A stretch of 33,455 nt of DNA from Colwellia sp. (GCF_013215345.1 NZ_JABSOV010000039.1:1-33455); one strand, 5' to 3'. Positions 9,702 through 20,212 are shown, numbered from the stretch's first letter. Numbers and translations: made by a program. Notes: generated by a model not told the origin, from the sequence alone.

Positions 9702-11363
9702 ATGATGGAAAATTTTGCAGAACTTTTTGAAGAAAGTTTAAAAGAAATCGAAACACGCCCTGGTTCAATTATCAAGGGTACAATCGTAGCCATTAACAAA
9801 GACAATGTTATTGTTGATGCTGGCCTTAAATCTGAGAGTGTTATCTCAATTGATCAATTTAAAAACGCTGCTGGTGAACTTGAAGTAGTTGTTGGTGATG
9901 AGATTGACGTAGCTCTAGATGCAACTGATGATGGTTTCGGTGAAACTATTTTATCTCGTGAAAAAGCTAAACGTCACGAAGCATGGCAAGTGCTTGAAAA
10001 AGCCTACGAAGAAAAAGAAACTGTTATCGGTGTTATCAACGGTAAAGTTAAAGGTGGTTTCACTGTTGAAGTTAGCAATATCCGTGCTTTCTTACCAGGT
10101 TCATTAGTAGATGTTCGTCCAGTACGTGACACTGCTCACCTTGAAGGTAAAGATTTAGAATTCAAAGTTATTAAGCTTGATCAAAAGCGTAATAACGTAG
10201 TTGTTTCACGTCGTGCTGTAATTGAAGCTGAAGGCAGTGCAGAACGTGATGAATTACTTGAATCATTAGCCGAAGGCCAAGAAGTTAAAGGTATCGTTAA
10301 GAACCTTACTGACTACGGCGCATTCGTTGATTTAGGCGGCATTGATGGTTTATTACATATCACAGATATGGCTTGGAAACGTGTTAAACACACAAGTGAA
10401 ATCGTAAATGTTGGTGATGAAATTCAAGTTAAAGTATTGAAATTCGACCGTGAGCGTACTCGTGTATCTCTAGGTATGAAGCAGTTAGGCGAAGATCCAT
10501 GGGTAGCAATTGCTAACCGTTACCCAGAAGGTTCTAAACTTTCTGGTCGCGTAACTAACTTAACTGACTACGGTTGTTTTGTTGAAATCCAAGAAGGCGT
10601 TGAAGGTTTAGTTCACGTTTCTGAAATGGATTGGACTAACAAAAACATCCACCCATCTAAAGTTGTTAACTTAGGTGACTCTGTTGAAGTTCTAGTACTA
10701 GAAATTGACGAAGAACGTCGTCGTATTTCTTTAGGTCTTAAACAGTGTATTGCTAACCCTTGGGAAGAGTTTGCTAAAAACTTCAACAAAGGCGACAAAG
10801 TATCAGGTAAGATCAAGTCAATTACTGACTTTGGTATCTTCATCGGTCTTGACGGCGGCATTGACGGTTTAGTTCACTTATCTGATATTTCATGGGCTGG
10901 TGGCGAAGAAGCCGTTCGTGATTATAAGAAAGGCGACGAAATCGATGCAATCGTTCTTCAAGTTGACCCAGAACGTGAGCGTATCTCGTTAGGCGTTAAA
11001 CAAGCTGAAGACGACCCGTTCAATATGTATCTGACAGATAAGAAAAAAGGTGCTATTGTTACTGGTAAGGTAACTGCAGTTGATGCTAAAGGCGCAACTA
11101 TTGAGTTAGCTGAAAGTGTTGAAGGTTACCTACGTGTTGGCGACATTTCTGTAGAACGTATCGAAGATGCATCTGCAGTATTAAAAGTCGGTGACGACGT
11201 TGAAGCTAAGTTTATGGGTGTGGATCGTAAGAACCGTACTATTAGCTTATCTATCAAAGCAAAAGATCAAGCTGATGAACGTGAAGCAATGGATAACCTA
11301 AATCAAGTTGAAGAAACTGGTTTAAGTGCTATGGCTGCAGCGTTTAAAAACGCTAAAAACTAA
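9702..11363 (+). CDS. rpsA: 30S ribosomal protein S1
   Basis: The largest 30S protein; it binds mRNA and helps recruit and unfold messages lacking strong Shine-Dalgarno sites. I choose the ATG at 9702, giving [21 protein letters not shown], which aligns with the E. coli start [21 protein letters not shown]; 9705 is equally possible. An in-frame TTG at 9663 would add 13 unconserved residues. The resulting 553 residues compare with 557 in E. coli. Six S1 (OB-fold) repeats follow one another, recognisable from [40 protein letters not shown] and [20 protein letters not shown]; the first two are the degenerate ribosome-binding ones. Codon use is visibly strongly biased (GTT, GGT, GAA, CGT), as in highly expressed genes. 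Confidence 0.97.
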   Translation: MMENFAELFEESLKEIETRPGSIIKGTIVAINKDNVIVDAGLKSESVISIDQFKNAAGELEVVVGDEIDVALDATDDGFGETILSREKAKRHEAWQVLEKAYEEKETVIGVINGKVKGGFTVEVSNIRAFLPGSLVDVRPVRDTAHLEGKDLEFKVIKLDQKRNNVVVSRRAVIEAEGSAERDELLESLAEGQEVKGIVKNLTDYGAFVDLGGIDGLLHITDMAWKRVKHTSEIVNVGDEIQVKVLKFDRERTRVSLGMKQLGEDPWVAIANRYPEGSKLSGRVTNLTDYGCFVEIQEGVEGLVHVSEMDWTNKNIHPSKVVNLGDSVEVLVLEIDEERRRISLGLKQCIANPWEEFAKNFNKGDKVSGKIKSITDFGIFIGLDGGIDGLVHLSDISWAGGEEAVRDYKKGDEIDAIVLQVDPERERISLGVKQAEDDPFNMYLTDKKKGAIVTGKVTAVDAKGATIELAESVEGYLRVGDISVERIEDASAVLKVGDDVEAKFMGVDRKNRTISLSIKAKDQADEREAMDNLNQVEETGLSAMAAAFKNAKN

Positions 11364-11400
11364 TATTCCTTAACCGGAAATAGTTTTACTTTGCAATGGT

Positions 11401-11417
11401 GCTGTAATTATTACAGC
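11401..11417. repeat. Perfect 17-bp hairpin between rpsA and its terminator
   Basis: GCTGTAAT-T-ATTACAGC forms an 8-bp perfect inverted repeat around one base, immediately before the rpsA terminator. It has no T tract. It may be a protein-binding palindrome or a 3' RNA structure; its function is unknown. Confidence 0.45.
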
Positions 11418-11421
11418 AAGT

Positions 11422-11460
11422 GAAAAGAGTATTTATCACTATCGTGGTGATACTCTTTTC
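11422..11460 (+). terminator. Rho-independent terminator of rpsA
   Basis: An 11-bp perfect stem, GAAAAGAGTAT (11422-11432) with ATACTCTTTTC (11450-11460), and a further CAC/GTG pairing inside, is followed by TTATTTT. It separates the rpsA transcript from ihfB. Confidence 0.85.
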
Positions 11461-11540
11461 TTATTTTAAACGCCATCGGCGGAGCCAATTTTTACGATTA
11501 GTAAAGTTGCGCGGTGCTAGGTAAATACTGAGGGTCGAGC

Positions 11541-11828
11541 ATGACTAAGTCAGAACTTATTGAAAAATTAGCCGATAAATTAAGTCATTTATCCGCTAAA
11601 GACGTGGAAAAATCGATTAAAGAAATCTTAGAATTAATGGCGCAATCTTTATCAAAAGGTGAGCGCATTGAAATTCGAGGTTTTGGTAGTTTTTCATTGC
11701 ATTATCGCGCACCTAGAGTTGGAAGAAATCCAAAAACGGGTGAGTCTGTTGAGTTAAGTGGAAAATACGTTCCTCACTTTAAGCCTGGTAAAGAGTTACG
11801 TGAAAGAGTTAATCTTTCAGTAGCATAA
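11541..11828 (+). CDS. ihfB: Integration host factor, beta subunit
   Basis: DNA-bending nucleoid protein of the HU/IHF family, working as a heterodimer with IhfA. The 95 residues match the family length (E. coli 94). The core [22 protein letters not shown] and the arm [10 protein letters not shown], with the intercalating proline, are conserved, as is [17 protein letters not shown]. The start [11 protein letters not shown] is typical; GAGGG lies upstream of the ATG. It has its own terminators before and after. The position after rpsA is conserved in gammaproteobacteria. Confidence 0.97.
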   Translation: MTKSELIEKLADKLSHLSAKDVEKSIKEILELMAQSLSKGERIEIRGFGSFSLHYRAPRVGRNPKTGESVELSGKYVPHFKPGKELRERVNLSVA

Positions 11829-11860
11829 ATTGCAAAGCTAACTAAAAAATTAGATAATAA

Positions 11861-11889
11861 ACGGCATGTTAACCATGTCGTTTTTTTTT
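11861..11889 (+). terminator. Rho-independent terminator of ihfB
   Basis: ACGGCATG (11861-11868) pairs with CATGTCGT (11874-11881), with one G-T wobble and a 5-nt loop, followed by a run of T. It lies 32 bp after the ihfB stop. Confidence 0.85.
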
Positions 11890-11915
11890 GGCAAAATTTA
11901 ATAAGGCAGAATAAA

Positions 11916-12161
11916 GTGCGATTATATATAACACTCTTTTTTATTTTAGTTTTACTCGCGCTAGCATTTATTTTTGGTAGCCAAAACCATCAGTTACTGA
12001 CATTAAATTACTTAATTGCACGCACAGAATTAACTGTGGCTGCCGCGGTGAGTTTATTTACCGGCCTAGGTTTTTTATTAGGTTTATTGGTGACTATTGC
12101 TTGGCGTATTGTACGAAAAAGTAAAAAAGCACTGGCGAAAAACAAATCTCAAGAAGCATAG
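11916..12161 (+). CDS. lapA: Lipopolysaccharide assembly protein A (LapA, DUF1049)
   Basis: Small inner-membrane protein of 81 residues. It has two hydrophobic segments (about residues 3-21 and 42-65) around the family motif FGSQNHQLLTLNYL, and a basic cytoplasmic tail (RKSKKALAKNKS). LapA works with LapB at the inner membrane to adjust lipopolysaccharide synthesis. The start is the GTG at 11916: it gives the expected RLYITLFFILVLL membrane start, and an AAGGCAG sequence lies about 10 bases before it. It lies 60 bp before lapB, as in most gammaproteobacteria, and is shorter than E. coli LapA because the C-terminal tail is trimmed. Confidence 0.88.
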   Translation: MRLYITLFFILVLLALAFIFGSQNHQLLTLNYLIARTELTVAAAVSLFTGLGFLLGLLVTIAWRIVRKSKKALAKNKSQEA

Positions 12162-12221
12162 TGTTATTTGATTTAACACTGCACTTTCTTAATTTTCTAT
12201 ACACATGTCTCAAGAGCTCTA

Positions 12222-13388
12222 ATGATTGAACTACTTTTTTTATTATTACCCGTTGCCATGGCTTATGGCTGGTTTATGGGCCGTAATAGCATTAAACAAA
12301 ACCAACAAACGGCAAAACAAGACCTATCAATAAAATACTCAACGGGCTTAAATTACTTGCTATCTAACCAGCAAGATAAAGCCATTGATTCACTGCTTGA
12401 TGCGCTAAAAGTTGAGGATGATAGTGTTGAAGCTCATTTTGCTATGGCAAATTTATTTCGTAAACGTGGCGAGTTAGATCGCGCCTTAAAAGTACATGAG
12501 CACCTAGTTAGGCTTAATCACCTACCGACTAAAGATAAACAACAAGCTGTGTTTGAGTTAGGCAAAGATTTTTTGAGTGCCGGCTTATATGATCGTGCGG
12601 AAACTATGTTTACCAAGTTATTAAAGTCGAAAGATTATGGCTTAAAATCGTTATCGTATTTATTGAAAATATTTCAATCAACAAAAGATTGGCAGCATGG
12701 CATAAATAGACAAAAATTAGTCGTAAAGCATAATGATAAACGCTTACTGCATACCTTAGCTAACTTCTACTGTGAATTAGCGACTACGGCTTTTGAACAA
12801 GATGAATTTATTGAAGTCATTGAGTTATTAGAGCAAGCACTTTTACTCGACCCTAATTCATGTCGTGCTAATTGGCTTATGGCCAAAATTTATGAAAATC
12901 ATCAGCAATGTGAATTAGCTGCTAAATGTTATCAAGCTATTTACCATCAAGATAATGAGTTTTTTCCTGATGTGATTGAGCCCATGTTAGCTTGTTATAC
13001 GCGATTGGATGCCTTAGAAGAATTCTATAGCTTTATTAAAAAGGTTTATGATGAAACTGCCAGCTCTGGCGCTTTAATTTGTTACCTGAGCTACGTAGAG
13101 CAAAAGCACAGCAAGAAAAAAGCCTTAGAATTTATCCTATCGGCGTTAAAGCGTAGGCCAACTATCCGTGGTTTTGAACATTTTGTTAATATGCAAATGA
13201 CACAAACAGATGATGTTAACAATGCTAGTTTAGATTTAATTAAAGAGTTAATTGGTGAATATTTAAAAATAAAACACAGATATAGTTGCCGGAGTTGTGG
13301 TTTTAATAGCCAAATACACTATTGGTCATGCCCATCATGTCATGAGTGGGAACAATTAAAACCAGTGCGTGGTCTCGAAGGGGAATAA
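12222..13388 (+). CDS. lapB: Lipopolysaccharide assembly protein B (LapB/YciM)
   Basis: Inner-membrane-anchored TPR protein that brings LpxC to the FtsH protease and so balances LPS and phospholipid synthesis. The 388 residues match E. coli LapB (389). The N-terminal membrane anchor is at about residues 2-18 (ELLFLLLPVAMAYGWFMG). Successive TPRs cover most of the rest, including DSVEAHFAMANLFRKRGELD and DPNSCRANWLMAKIYE. The C-terminal rubredoxin-like metal site is CRSCGFNS and CPSCHEW, a CxxC pair spaced like the family's. It follows lapA in the same transcript, with pyrF 234 bp downstream. Confidence 0.95.
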   Translation: MIELLFLLLPVAMAYGWFMGRNSIKQNQQTAKQDLSIKYSTGLNYLLSNQQDKAIDSLLDALKVEDDSVEAHFAMANLFRKRGELDRALKVHEHLVRLNHLPTKDKQQAVFELGKDFLSAGLYDRAETMFTKLLKSKDYGLKSLSYLLKIFQSTKDWQHGINRQKLVVKHNDKRLLHTLANFYCELATTAFEQDEFIEVIELLEQALLLDPNSCRANWLMAKIYENHQQCELAAKCYQAIYHQDNEFFPDVIEPMLACYTRLDALEEFYSFIKKVYDETASSGALICYLSYVEQKHSKKKALEFILSALKRRPTIRGFEHFVNMQMTQTDDVNNASLDLIKELIGEYLKIKHRYSCRSCGFNSQIHYWSCPSCHEWEQLKPVRGLEGE

Positions 13389-13559
13389 TAATCCCTTTCT
13401 TTGTTATAAAACCCAAGAGCTACATCAAAAGTACTCACTGACTATCGTCAGCTCCGTGCCTTTTCTTTGCTCTTGCACTTTACAACGTTGAAACGAATCA
13501 TTATTAGTTTTAATAACTAGCTTGAATTAAAGTTAGCTACTAATACTAAACTTATTGTC

Positions 13560-13595
13560 ATTCCCGAACTTTCCATGTGAAGATATATCGGGAAT
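13560..13595. repeat. Inverted repeat ATTCCCGA...TCGGGAAT before pyrF
   Basis: An 8-bp perfect inverted repeat (13560-13567 with 13588-13595) encloses a 20-bp spacer, just upstream of the pyrF ribosome-binding site. The outer GTCATTCCCG and CGGGAATCTA ends resemble the GTCATTCCCG...CGGGAATCCA type of extragenic repeat common in many proteobacterial genomes. The rest of the 234-bp lapB-pyrF gap shows no gene. Confidence 0.45.
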
Positions 13596-13622
13596 CTATT
13601 GTTTTTAAGAATAGGAATTTCC

Positions 13623-14318
13623 ATGAAAGATCCAAAAGTAGTAGTCGCCTTAGACTTTGACAAAAAACAAGATGCATTATCTTTTGTAGATAAGATAAAC
13701 CCCGCCGATGCTCGATTGAAAGTTGGCAAGGAAATGTTTACGTATTATGGCCCTGAATTTGTTAAAACGCTAACCGGGAAGGGCTTTGATGTTTTTCTTG
13801 ATCTTAAATTTCATGATATCCCTAACACGGTAGCAAAAGCCGTCACGGCTGCTGCCGATTTAGGTGTGTGGATGGTAAATGTTCATGCCAGTGGTGGTTG
13901 TCAAATGATGACTAAAGCTAAACAGGCATTAGATAATTACGGCAAAGATGCACCCTTATTAATTGCTGTTACTGTACTAACAAGTATGAATGAAGCAGAT
14001 TTACGTGGTTTAGGCATCACTAAAACACCTGCGGAGCAAGTAGATTTTTTAGCGAGTTTAACAAAGCGAAGTGGTTTAGATGGCGTGGTTTGTTCTGCGT
14101 GGGAAGCTGAACAATTAAAAAGAGATCTAGGAAAAGAGTTTAAGTTGATAACCCCTGGCATAAGACCAGCTGGCTCAGCGGTGGATGATCAACAGCGTAT
14201 AATGACACCTAAAGAAGCGATTGATATTGGTGTAGACTATTTGGTGATCGGTCGCCCAATTACTAAAGCAGATGATCCTCAACTGGTTTTACAACAAATC
14301 AATGCATCTATTCGTTAA
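13623..14318 (+). CDS. pyrF: Orotidine 5'-phosphate decarboxylase
   Basis: Last step of de novo UMP synthesis: OMP to UMP plus CO2. I choose the ATG at 13623 ([13 protein letters not shown]), preceded by AGGAA. It starts directly at the first beta-strand like family members, whereas an ATG 24 bases upstream overlaps the ribosome-binding site. The product is 231 residues. The catalytic Asp-Lys-Asp array is Asp60, Lys62 and Asp65 in [13 protein letters not shown]. The phosphate-binding C-terminal motif TPGIRP...DQQRIMTP and the [12 protein letters not shown] segment are intact. It follows lapAB as in E. coli. Confidence 0.97.
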   Translation: MKDPKVVVALDFDKKQDALSFVDKINPADARLKVGKEMFTYYGPEFVKTLTGKGFDVFLDLKFHDIPNTVAKAVTAAADLGVWMVNVHASGGCQMMTKAKQALDNYGKDAPLLIAVTVLTSMNEADLRGLGITKTPAEQVDFLASLTKRSGLDGVVCSAWEAEQLKRDLGKEFKLITPGIRPAGSAVDDQQRIMTPKEAIDIGVDYLVIGRPITKADDPQLVLQQINASIR

Positions 14319-14356
14319 ACACTAGTGAGTTAGTCTTGCTAGAACGAATTAGAGGC

Positions 14357-14389
14357 AAAAAAAAGCTAGGTTATTTCCCTAGCTTTTTT
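14357..14389. terminator. Bidirectional terminator between pyrF and gapA
   Basis: AAAAAGCTAGG pairs with CCTAGCTTTTT around a 7-nt loop, with A-runs on one side and T-runs on the other. It lies between the convergent pyrF and GAPDH genes, so it can end both transcripts. Confidence 0.88.
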
Positions 14390-14419
14390 GTTTAAACAAC
14401 GTGGTAACTTACCGTACGT

Positions 14420-15433
<1,014 letters not shown>

Positions 15434-15678
15434 CTAAAATTCAATATGTAGTAAAATTACACCATTTTGAGATTATTACAAGATAAAGATAGCTATTATG
15501 ACTAAATATTTCACAATTCACTCGTTGTTTTGTTTTAATTACCAAATTACTCATTTTTAGCTTAATTAATTGCGCATTTTGTACAATACTTTTGAAATAG
15601 CGTGATAGAATGCGCAAAATTTTGAATAATAGCAGTGAGCCTAGTCTCTCGACCTTATTTGACAGAGGATAAATATTT

Positions 15679-17211
15679 ATGACACAAGATAAAATTTTGT
15701 GTGACATTGGCTTTATTGGCCTTGGTGTTATGGGTAAAAACCTAGTACTTAATTTAGCTGATAATGGTTTTAATATTGCAGCATTTGATTTAAGTGATGA
15801 AAAAGTTCAAGCGGTAATTGCTCAAGACGAAGTAGAGAATACTACCGGCACGCCACGTGTGTACGGTTGCTCTTCTTATACTGAGTTATTGTCGCAACTT
15901 AAAGCACCTCATTTAATTGTCTTAAGTGTCCCTGCGGGAGCGCCGGTTGACCAAGTATGTGAAAATCTTATTGGTGCCGGTATTCAGCCAGACGATATTA
16001 TTATTGATACCGGTAACAGCTTGTGGCTTGATACGGTAGCTAGAGAAGAAAAGTACAAGAGTAATTTCTTGTTATTTTCTTCCGCCGTTTCAGGAGGCGA
16101 GGTTGGTGCACGTTTTGGCCCATCATTAATGCCAAGTGGCTCTCCTTATGCTTGGGCTCGTGTTAAACCTATCTGGGAAGCTATTGCCGCTAAAGTCGAT
16201 GCAAAAACGGGTAAACCTCTCGAGCGTACCGAGCCAGGGCAAGTTATCACTGAAGGTGAGCCTTGTGCTGCTTATATTGGTCCAGCGGGAGCTGGCCATT
16301 ACGTTAAAATGGTGCACAACGGCATAGAATATGCGGATATGCAAATCATCTGTGAAGCCTACCATGTGTTAAAGTCTGGCTTAAATCTAAGCGGTGATGA
16401 AATTGCTGATATTTTTTCTAAATGGAATGATGGCCCATTAGACAGTTACTTAATGGAAATATCTGTAGAAGTATTACGTCATAAATCATCGGATACTGAT
16501 ACACCGCTGGTTGAATTGATTTTAGATAAAGCTGGGCAAAAAGGCACTGGCCTTTGGACTGCAATGAGCAGTTTGGAAGTAGGGTGTCCAGCACCGACCA
16601 TTGCTCAAGCGGTTTACGCGCGTTCTATCTCCTCATTTAAAGAACTCAGAACTCAAGCATCATCATTGCTTACGGGTCCGCAACAAGCACCTTTGACTGC
16701 AGCGGAGCAGGAAGAAGTTATTGAGCAACTACATGATGCTATGTATTGCGCTAAAATTTGTGCTTATGCTCAAGGTTTTCAATTGATGAAACTTGCAGCT
16801 AAAGAACATGGTTGGACGCTAGATTTTGCCAGTATTGCTAAAATTTGGCGTGCAGGTTGTATCATTCGAGCGGCATTTTTGCAGTCAATAATGAATGCTT
16901 ATCAGCAGAATGAGAATTTAGATAACTTATTACTTGATGCGTATTTTGTTAAGGAACTTAATGATCGTCAACTAAATTGGCGTAAAGCTATTTGCTCTGC
17001 AACTATGCAAGGTGTACCGATTGGCGCTTTGTCTTCTTCACTTGCTTATTACGATTCCATGCGCAGTGAAACATTGCCCGCTAATTTGTTGCAAGCCCAA
17101 CGAGACTTCTTTGGTGCCCATACTTTTGAGCGTATTGATAAAGCCTCAGGTAAAAAATATCATGTGCAATGGTCAACCAAGGAAAGAGAAACTATCCTTG
17201 TTGCGAGTTAA
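15679..17211 (+). CDS. gnd: 6-phosphogluconate dehydrogenase (decarboxylating), long form
   Basis: Oxidative pentose-phosphate enzyme: 6-phosphogluconate plus NADP+ to ribulose-5-phosphate, CO2 and NADPH. The N-terminal dinucleotide fold is GFIGLGVMGKNLVLNLADNG (residues 12-31). The substrate site includes the catalytic lysine/asparagine segment HYVKMVHNGIEYADMQ, then DKAGQKGTGLWT and RAGCIIRAAFL. The C-terminal tail QRDFFGAHTFERID completes the dimer site. The length of 510 compares with 468 in E. coli and fits the longer form found in Shewanella-like bacteria. GAGG lies before the ATG. No zwf or pgl adjoins it. Confidence 0.95.
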   Translation: MTQDKILCDIGFIGLGVMGKNLVLNLADNGFNIAAFDLSDEKVQAVIAQDEVENTTGTPRVYGCSSYTELLSQLKAPHLIVLSVPAGAPVDQVCENLIGAGIQPDDIIIDTGNSLWLDTVAREEKYKSNFLLFSSAVSGGEVGARFGPSLMPSGSPYAWARVKPIWEAIAAKVDAKTGKPLERTEPGQVITEGEPCAAYIGPAGAGHYVKMVHNGIEYADMQIICEAYHVLKSGLNLSGDEIADIFSKWNDGPLDSYLMEISVEVLRHKSSDTDTPLVELILDKAGQKGTGLWTAMSSLEVGCPAPTIAQAVYARSISSFKELRTQASSLLTGPQQAPLTAAEQEEVIEQLHDAMYCAKICAYAQGFQLMKLAAKEHGWTLDFASIAKIWRAGCIIRAAFLQSIMNAYQQNENLDNLLLDAYFVKELNDRQLNWRKAICSATMQGVPIGALSSSLAYYDSMRSETLPANLLQAQRDFFGAHTFERIDKASGKKYHVQWSTKERETILVAS

Positions 17212-17275
17212 TTCTCTAGTAAAGAGTTACTAGCTAACCTTTGACAGTTAATATTTTAAAGGTAGGGTTTAAATT

Positions 17276-17653
17276 ATGAAAAATAATGATGATTATAAAA
17301 ATAAACTAAGTGAAGATGCCTTTAAAGTTTGTCGGTTAGCGGCTACGGAACAACCTTTTAGTGGCATTTATAATGATCACTGGCAGCAAGGCACATATTA
17401 TTGTGTCTGTTGTGAGCAATCTTTATTCACCAGTGAAAGTAAGTTCGATGCAGGTTGTGGTTGGCCGAGTTTTTTTGCTAATATTGCCAGCCAAGTTGCT
17501 TTCATTACTGACTACTCTCACGGAATGCAGCGGGTTGAGATTCAGTGTCAAAACTGTCAATCTCATCTCGGCCATGTTTTTGATGATGGTCCAAAACCTA
17601 CGGGTAAACGCTATTGCGTTAACTCACTGAGTTTAAACTTCCAGCCTAAGTAA
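17276..17653 (+). CDS. msrB: Peptide-methionine (R)-S-oxide reductase
   Basis: Repairs oxidised methionine (the R-sulfoxide) in proteins with thioredoxin. The 125 residues are slightly shorter than E. coli MsrB (137). The catalytic cysteine is Cys114 in GKRYCVNSLSLNF, and the probable resolving cysteine is Cys61 in FDAGCGWPSF. The structural zinc site is formed by Cys43/Cys46 (CVCC) and Cys91/Cys94 (CQNC). HLGHVFDDGP is conserved. It begins 64 bp after gnd with no terminator seen between them, so co-transcription is possible. The start is supported by a GGTAGGG-type site. Confidence 0.95.
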   Translation: MKNNDDYKNKLSEDAFKVCRLAATEQPFSGIYNDHWQQGTYYCVCCEQSLFTSESKFDAGCGWPSFFANIASQVAFITDYSHGMQRVEIQCQNCQSHLGHVFDDGPKPTGKRYCVNSLSLNFQPK

Positions 17654-17661
17654 ACTCCTGC

Positions 17662-17702
17662 TAAAGCCTTTACTCTTTTCTTCGGTAAGATTGAAGGCTT
17701 TA
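17662..17702. terminator. Possible bidirectional terminator after msrB
   Basis: TAAAGCCTT (17662-17670) is a perfect 9-bp inverted repeat with AAGGCTTTA (17694-17702). It lies between the convergent msrB and the putative lipoprotein gene. The loop is long and no strong T tract follows, so termination is only plausible. Confidence 0.4.
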
Positions 17703-17744
17703 TCTTCCCCGTCATACCAAGCCTTTTTTGATTAATAGCTATGG

Positions 17745-18584
17745 TTAGTAACTCGGGCTAACAAATTGTCCCGCTTCAATTTTCGCTAAAGTAGCCTTCG
17801 CGACTTTATCTAGAAAGTCTGCATCTAATGTGTTTACTCGCTGATAACTACTCAGACTAGTCTCAATCATTTCATTGGGTTTATCTTGTAAAAGCTGATA
17901 AGTGCGTAACCAAATATATGCTTGCTTATATTGTCTTTTCTTAGTGAAGATTGTGACAAGTGTTTGTACTATTTCAGTAGAGAGTTCAGTTCCTGGTTGG
18001 TGAAGCTCTAGGGCACGGTATAACAAACCTAAGGTTTTCTTACTGTCTCGTTTTATATAATACGTCGCTAAATGAAGCTGCGCGGTTGAATTTTCAAGAA
18101 TCGGCGTTCCCTCTAGTTTTAAAAACTCCTGTAAAGCCAACTCGTTAGAGTTTCTTGACCAGTGATAATAAAGCAGGTGAGGGTGCTTAGAATTAACACT
18201 TTGCTCGGCCAATAGTGATAAGTTAACTTTTGCTTTTAATAAATTATTTTTTCTCAGCGTAGTTTTTTCTTTTAATTTAATGTGTTGGATCTGAGATGCT
18301 AGCGACATACATTTAATATAGCCTTCGTAAGCTACAAGTAGAGTGTATTTATCAGCATCAAGATTATTATTTTTGACATTAATTCGCGATAATGCGACTT
18401 CTATTCGTTGAGTTTTACACCAGCTATCGTGACCAAATTCATTACATATTTCTTCATTTTTATTACACAGTTGCACCAAATTAACACTGTCATTACAGCC
18501 ATTAAGAGATAGCACTAGGATGATAGGCCAGCACTTGGCTACAGTGAAATGTTTTAGCAACTTTAGCTCTCGAAAATTAATCAT
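17745..18584 (-). CDS. Putative lipoprotein, DUF2989-like, helical repeats
   Basis: Function unknown. An N-terminal hydrophobic stretch ends in a lipobox-like LSLNGC, so the mature protein is probably lipid-anchored. I prefer the ATG at 18584 (MINFRELKLLKHF...), which gives a 29-residue signal; the ATG at 18629 would place a 44-residue leader before the cysteine. Neither has a good Shine-Dalgarno. The mature part has cysteines in LCNKNEEICNEFGHDSWC and then helix pairs with TPR-like spacing (AQLHLATYYIKRDSKKTLGL, QYKQAYIWLRTYQLLQ). It resembles the DUF2989 family of Vibrio and Shewanella lipoproteins from memory; this needs a profile search. It is convergent with msrB and divergent from the long GAPDH gene. 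Confidence 0.75.
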   Translation of the reverse strand: MINFRELKLLKHFTVAKCWPIILVLSLNGCNDSVNLVQLCNKNEEICNEFGHDSWCKTQRIEVALSRINVKNNNLDADKYTLLVAYEGYIKCMSLASQIQHIKLKEKTTLRKNNLLKAKVNLSLLAEQSVNSKHPHLLYYHWSRNSNELALQEFLKLEGTPILENSTAQLHLATYYIKRDSKKTLGLLYRALELHQPGTELSTEIVQTLVTIFTKKRQYKQAYIWLRTYQLLQDKPNEMIETSLSSYQRVNTLDADFLDKVAKATLAKIEAGQFVSPSY

Positions 18585-18737
18585 AAAAATACCAAAAAGA
18601 TTTTTGTAACCAGTAGAGAAATATTTCATACTGAATTACAATACGCCTCTGAATATATACCTAACTAGCTATTATCGACCCTAGCACACTATGATAATAG
18701 CCTATTGTTTAATTGACTGAAATAAAAGGTTTAAGTA

Positions 18738-20189
18738 ATGACTTCTCATCTTGAGGAAAAATATCAAGCAAGCTGGCAAGAGCGTCAAACGTTCGCAGAA
18801 AATATGCAACCCATTATTGGACAGCTGTATCGCAACAAGGGCATTGAAATTTCAGTGTACGGACGTCAGTTATTAAACGCGTCTCCTATTGATATTATTA
18901 AAGCGCATAAGTCTGTTGCTCTACATGAAGAGAGTAAATTACGTTTACGTGAAAGCTTCCCTTTTATTGAAGCAATTAATAAAATGGACTTAGCACCAGC
19001 TCGCATCGATTTAGGTAAGCTTGCTTATAACTATTTATACCTTGGTAAAGCCAATGATCTATCTATTGAACAATATTTAGATAAAGAACTTACGGTAGAA
19101 AGCCGCGAAAATTCAGATCAAAAAAGCCAAGACGTAGTGCTTTATGGTTTTGGTCGTATTGGTCGTCTTTTAGCACGTCTATTAATCGAACGTGCCGGCC
19201 CAAATGCGAAGTTAAACCTTCGCGCTATCGTTTTACGTCCAAGTAAAGGCGGCGATGATCTAGAAAAACGTGCAAGTTTACTACGTCGTGATTCAGTTCA
19301 TGGTGCTTTTAATGGCAGCATTACTATCGATAAAGAAAATAACGTAATTAAAGCCAACGGTGCTTTTATCAAAGTTATTTATGCAAAATCTCCAGCAGAA
19401 GTTGATTACACTGAATATGGTATCAATAACGCTTTAGTTGTTGATAACACAGGTATCTGGACTGATGAAGATGGTTTAGGCCAACATCTTAAATCTAAAG
19501 GTGTTGCTAAAGTCTTACTAACAGCCCCAGCTAAAGGCGATATCAAAAACATCGTTTATGGTGTTAACCACGATATGATTTTAGCTTCAGATAAAATGAT
19601 CTCTGCGGCTAGTTGTACGACTAACGCCATTACACCAGTATTAAAAGCGATTAACGATGAATACGGTATTCGCAATGGTCATGTGGAAACTATCCATTCA
19701 TATACAAATGATCAAAACCTAATTGATAATTACCATCCAGCGCCTCGTCGTGGTCGTAGTGCACCATTAAATATGGTTATCAGTACTACGGGTGCAGCAA
19801 AAGCAGTTGCTAAAGCATTACCTGAGCTTAAAGGTTTATTAACAGGTAACGCAATTCGTGTTCCTACGCCAAATGTTTCAATGGCTATCATGAACTTGAA
19901 CCTGAAAAAATCAACTGATAAAGAAGCGTTAAATGATTATTTACGTAATATGTCATTAAACTCACCTTTACAAAATCAAATTGATTACACAGCATCTAGC
20001 GAAATCGTTTCTAGCGATTTAGTTGGTTCACGTTATGCCGGTGTTGTTGATTCACAAGCAACAATTGTTGATGGTGATCGTGCAGTATTATACGTTTGGT
20101 ATGACAATGAATTTGGTTATAGCTGTCAAGTTGTGCAAGTGATGCTTGAAATGTCTGGAATTACGGTTCCGTCATTACCGCTAAAATAA
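18738..20189 (+). CDS. Long-form glyceraldehyde-3-phosphate dehydrogenase
   Basis: A GAPDH core preceded by a helical N-terminal extension of about 130 residues, 483 in all. The extension (LEEKYQASWQERQTFAENM, FPFIEAINKMDLAPARIDLG) is unlike standard GAPDH. From residue 133 the usual fold appears: LYGFGRIGR, catalytic Cys293 in SAASCTTNAITP, His320 in ETIHSYTNDQNLID, then STTGAAKAVAKALPELKG and WYDNEFGYSCQ. The NAD-selecting aspartate of classical GAPDH is replaced (RAIVLRPS), and the HSYTNDQ form recalls B. subtilis GapB. Preference for NADP and a gluconeogenic role are therefore inferred. Such long forms occur beside a normal gapA in Vibrio, Shewanella and Pseudomonas. A strong terminator follows. 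Confidence 0.92.
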   Translation: MTSHLEEKYQASWQERQTFAENMQPIIGQLYRNKGIEISVYGRQLLNASPIDIIKAHKSVALHEESKLRLRESFPFIEAINKMDLAPARIDLGKLAYNYLYLGKANDLSIEQYLDKELTVESRENSDQKSQDVVLYGFGRIGRLLARLLIERAGPNAKLNLRAIVLRPSKGGDDLEKRASLLRRDSVHGAFNGSITIDKENNVIKANGAFIKVIYAKSPAEVDYTEYGINNALVVDNTGIWTDEDGLGQHLKSKGVAKVLLTAPAKGDIKNIVYGVNHDMILASDKMISAASCTTNAITPVLKAINDEYGIRNGHVETIHSYTNDQNLIDNYHPAPRRGRSAPLNMVISTTGAAKAVAKALPELKGLLTGNAIRVPTPNVSMAIMNLNLKKSTDKEALNDYLRNMSLNSPLQNQIDYTASSEIVSSDLVGSRYAGVVDSQATIVDGDRAVLYVWYDNEFGYSCQVVQVMLEMSGITVPSLPLK

Positions 20190-20212
20190 TAACTAGCGAA
20201 AGCTAAGTTAAT

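Noticed and set aside
15441-15707. 88-codon minus-strand frame between gapA and gnd
   Set aside because: It overlaps the gnd start and both promoter regions, with a low-complexity product and no ribosome-binding site.
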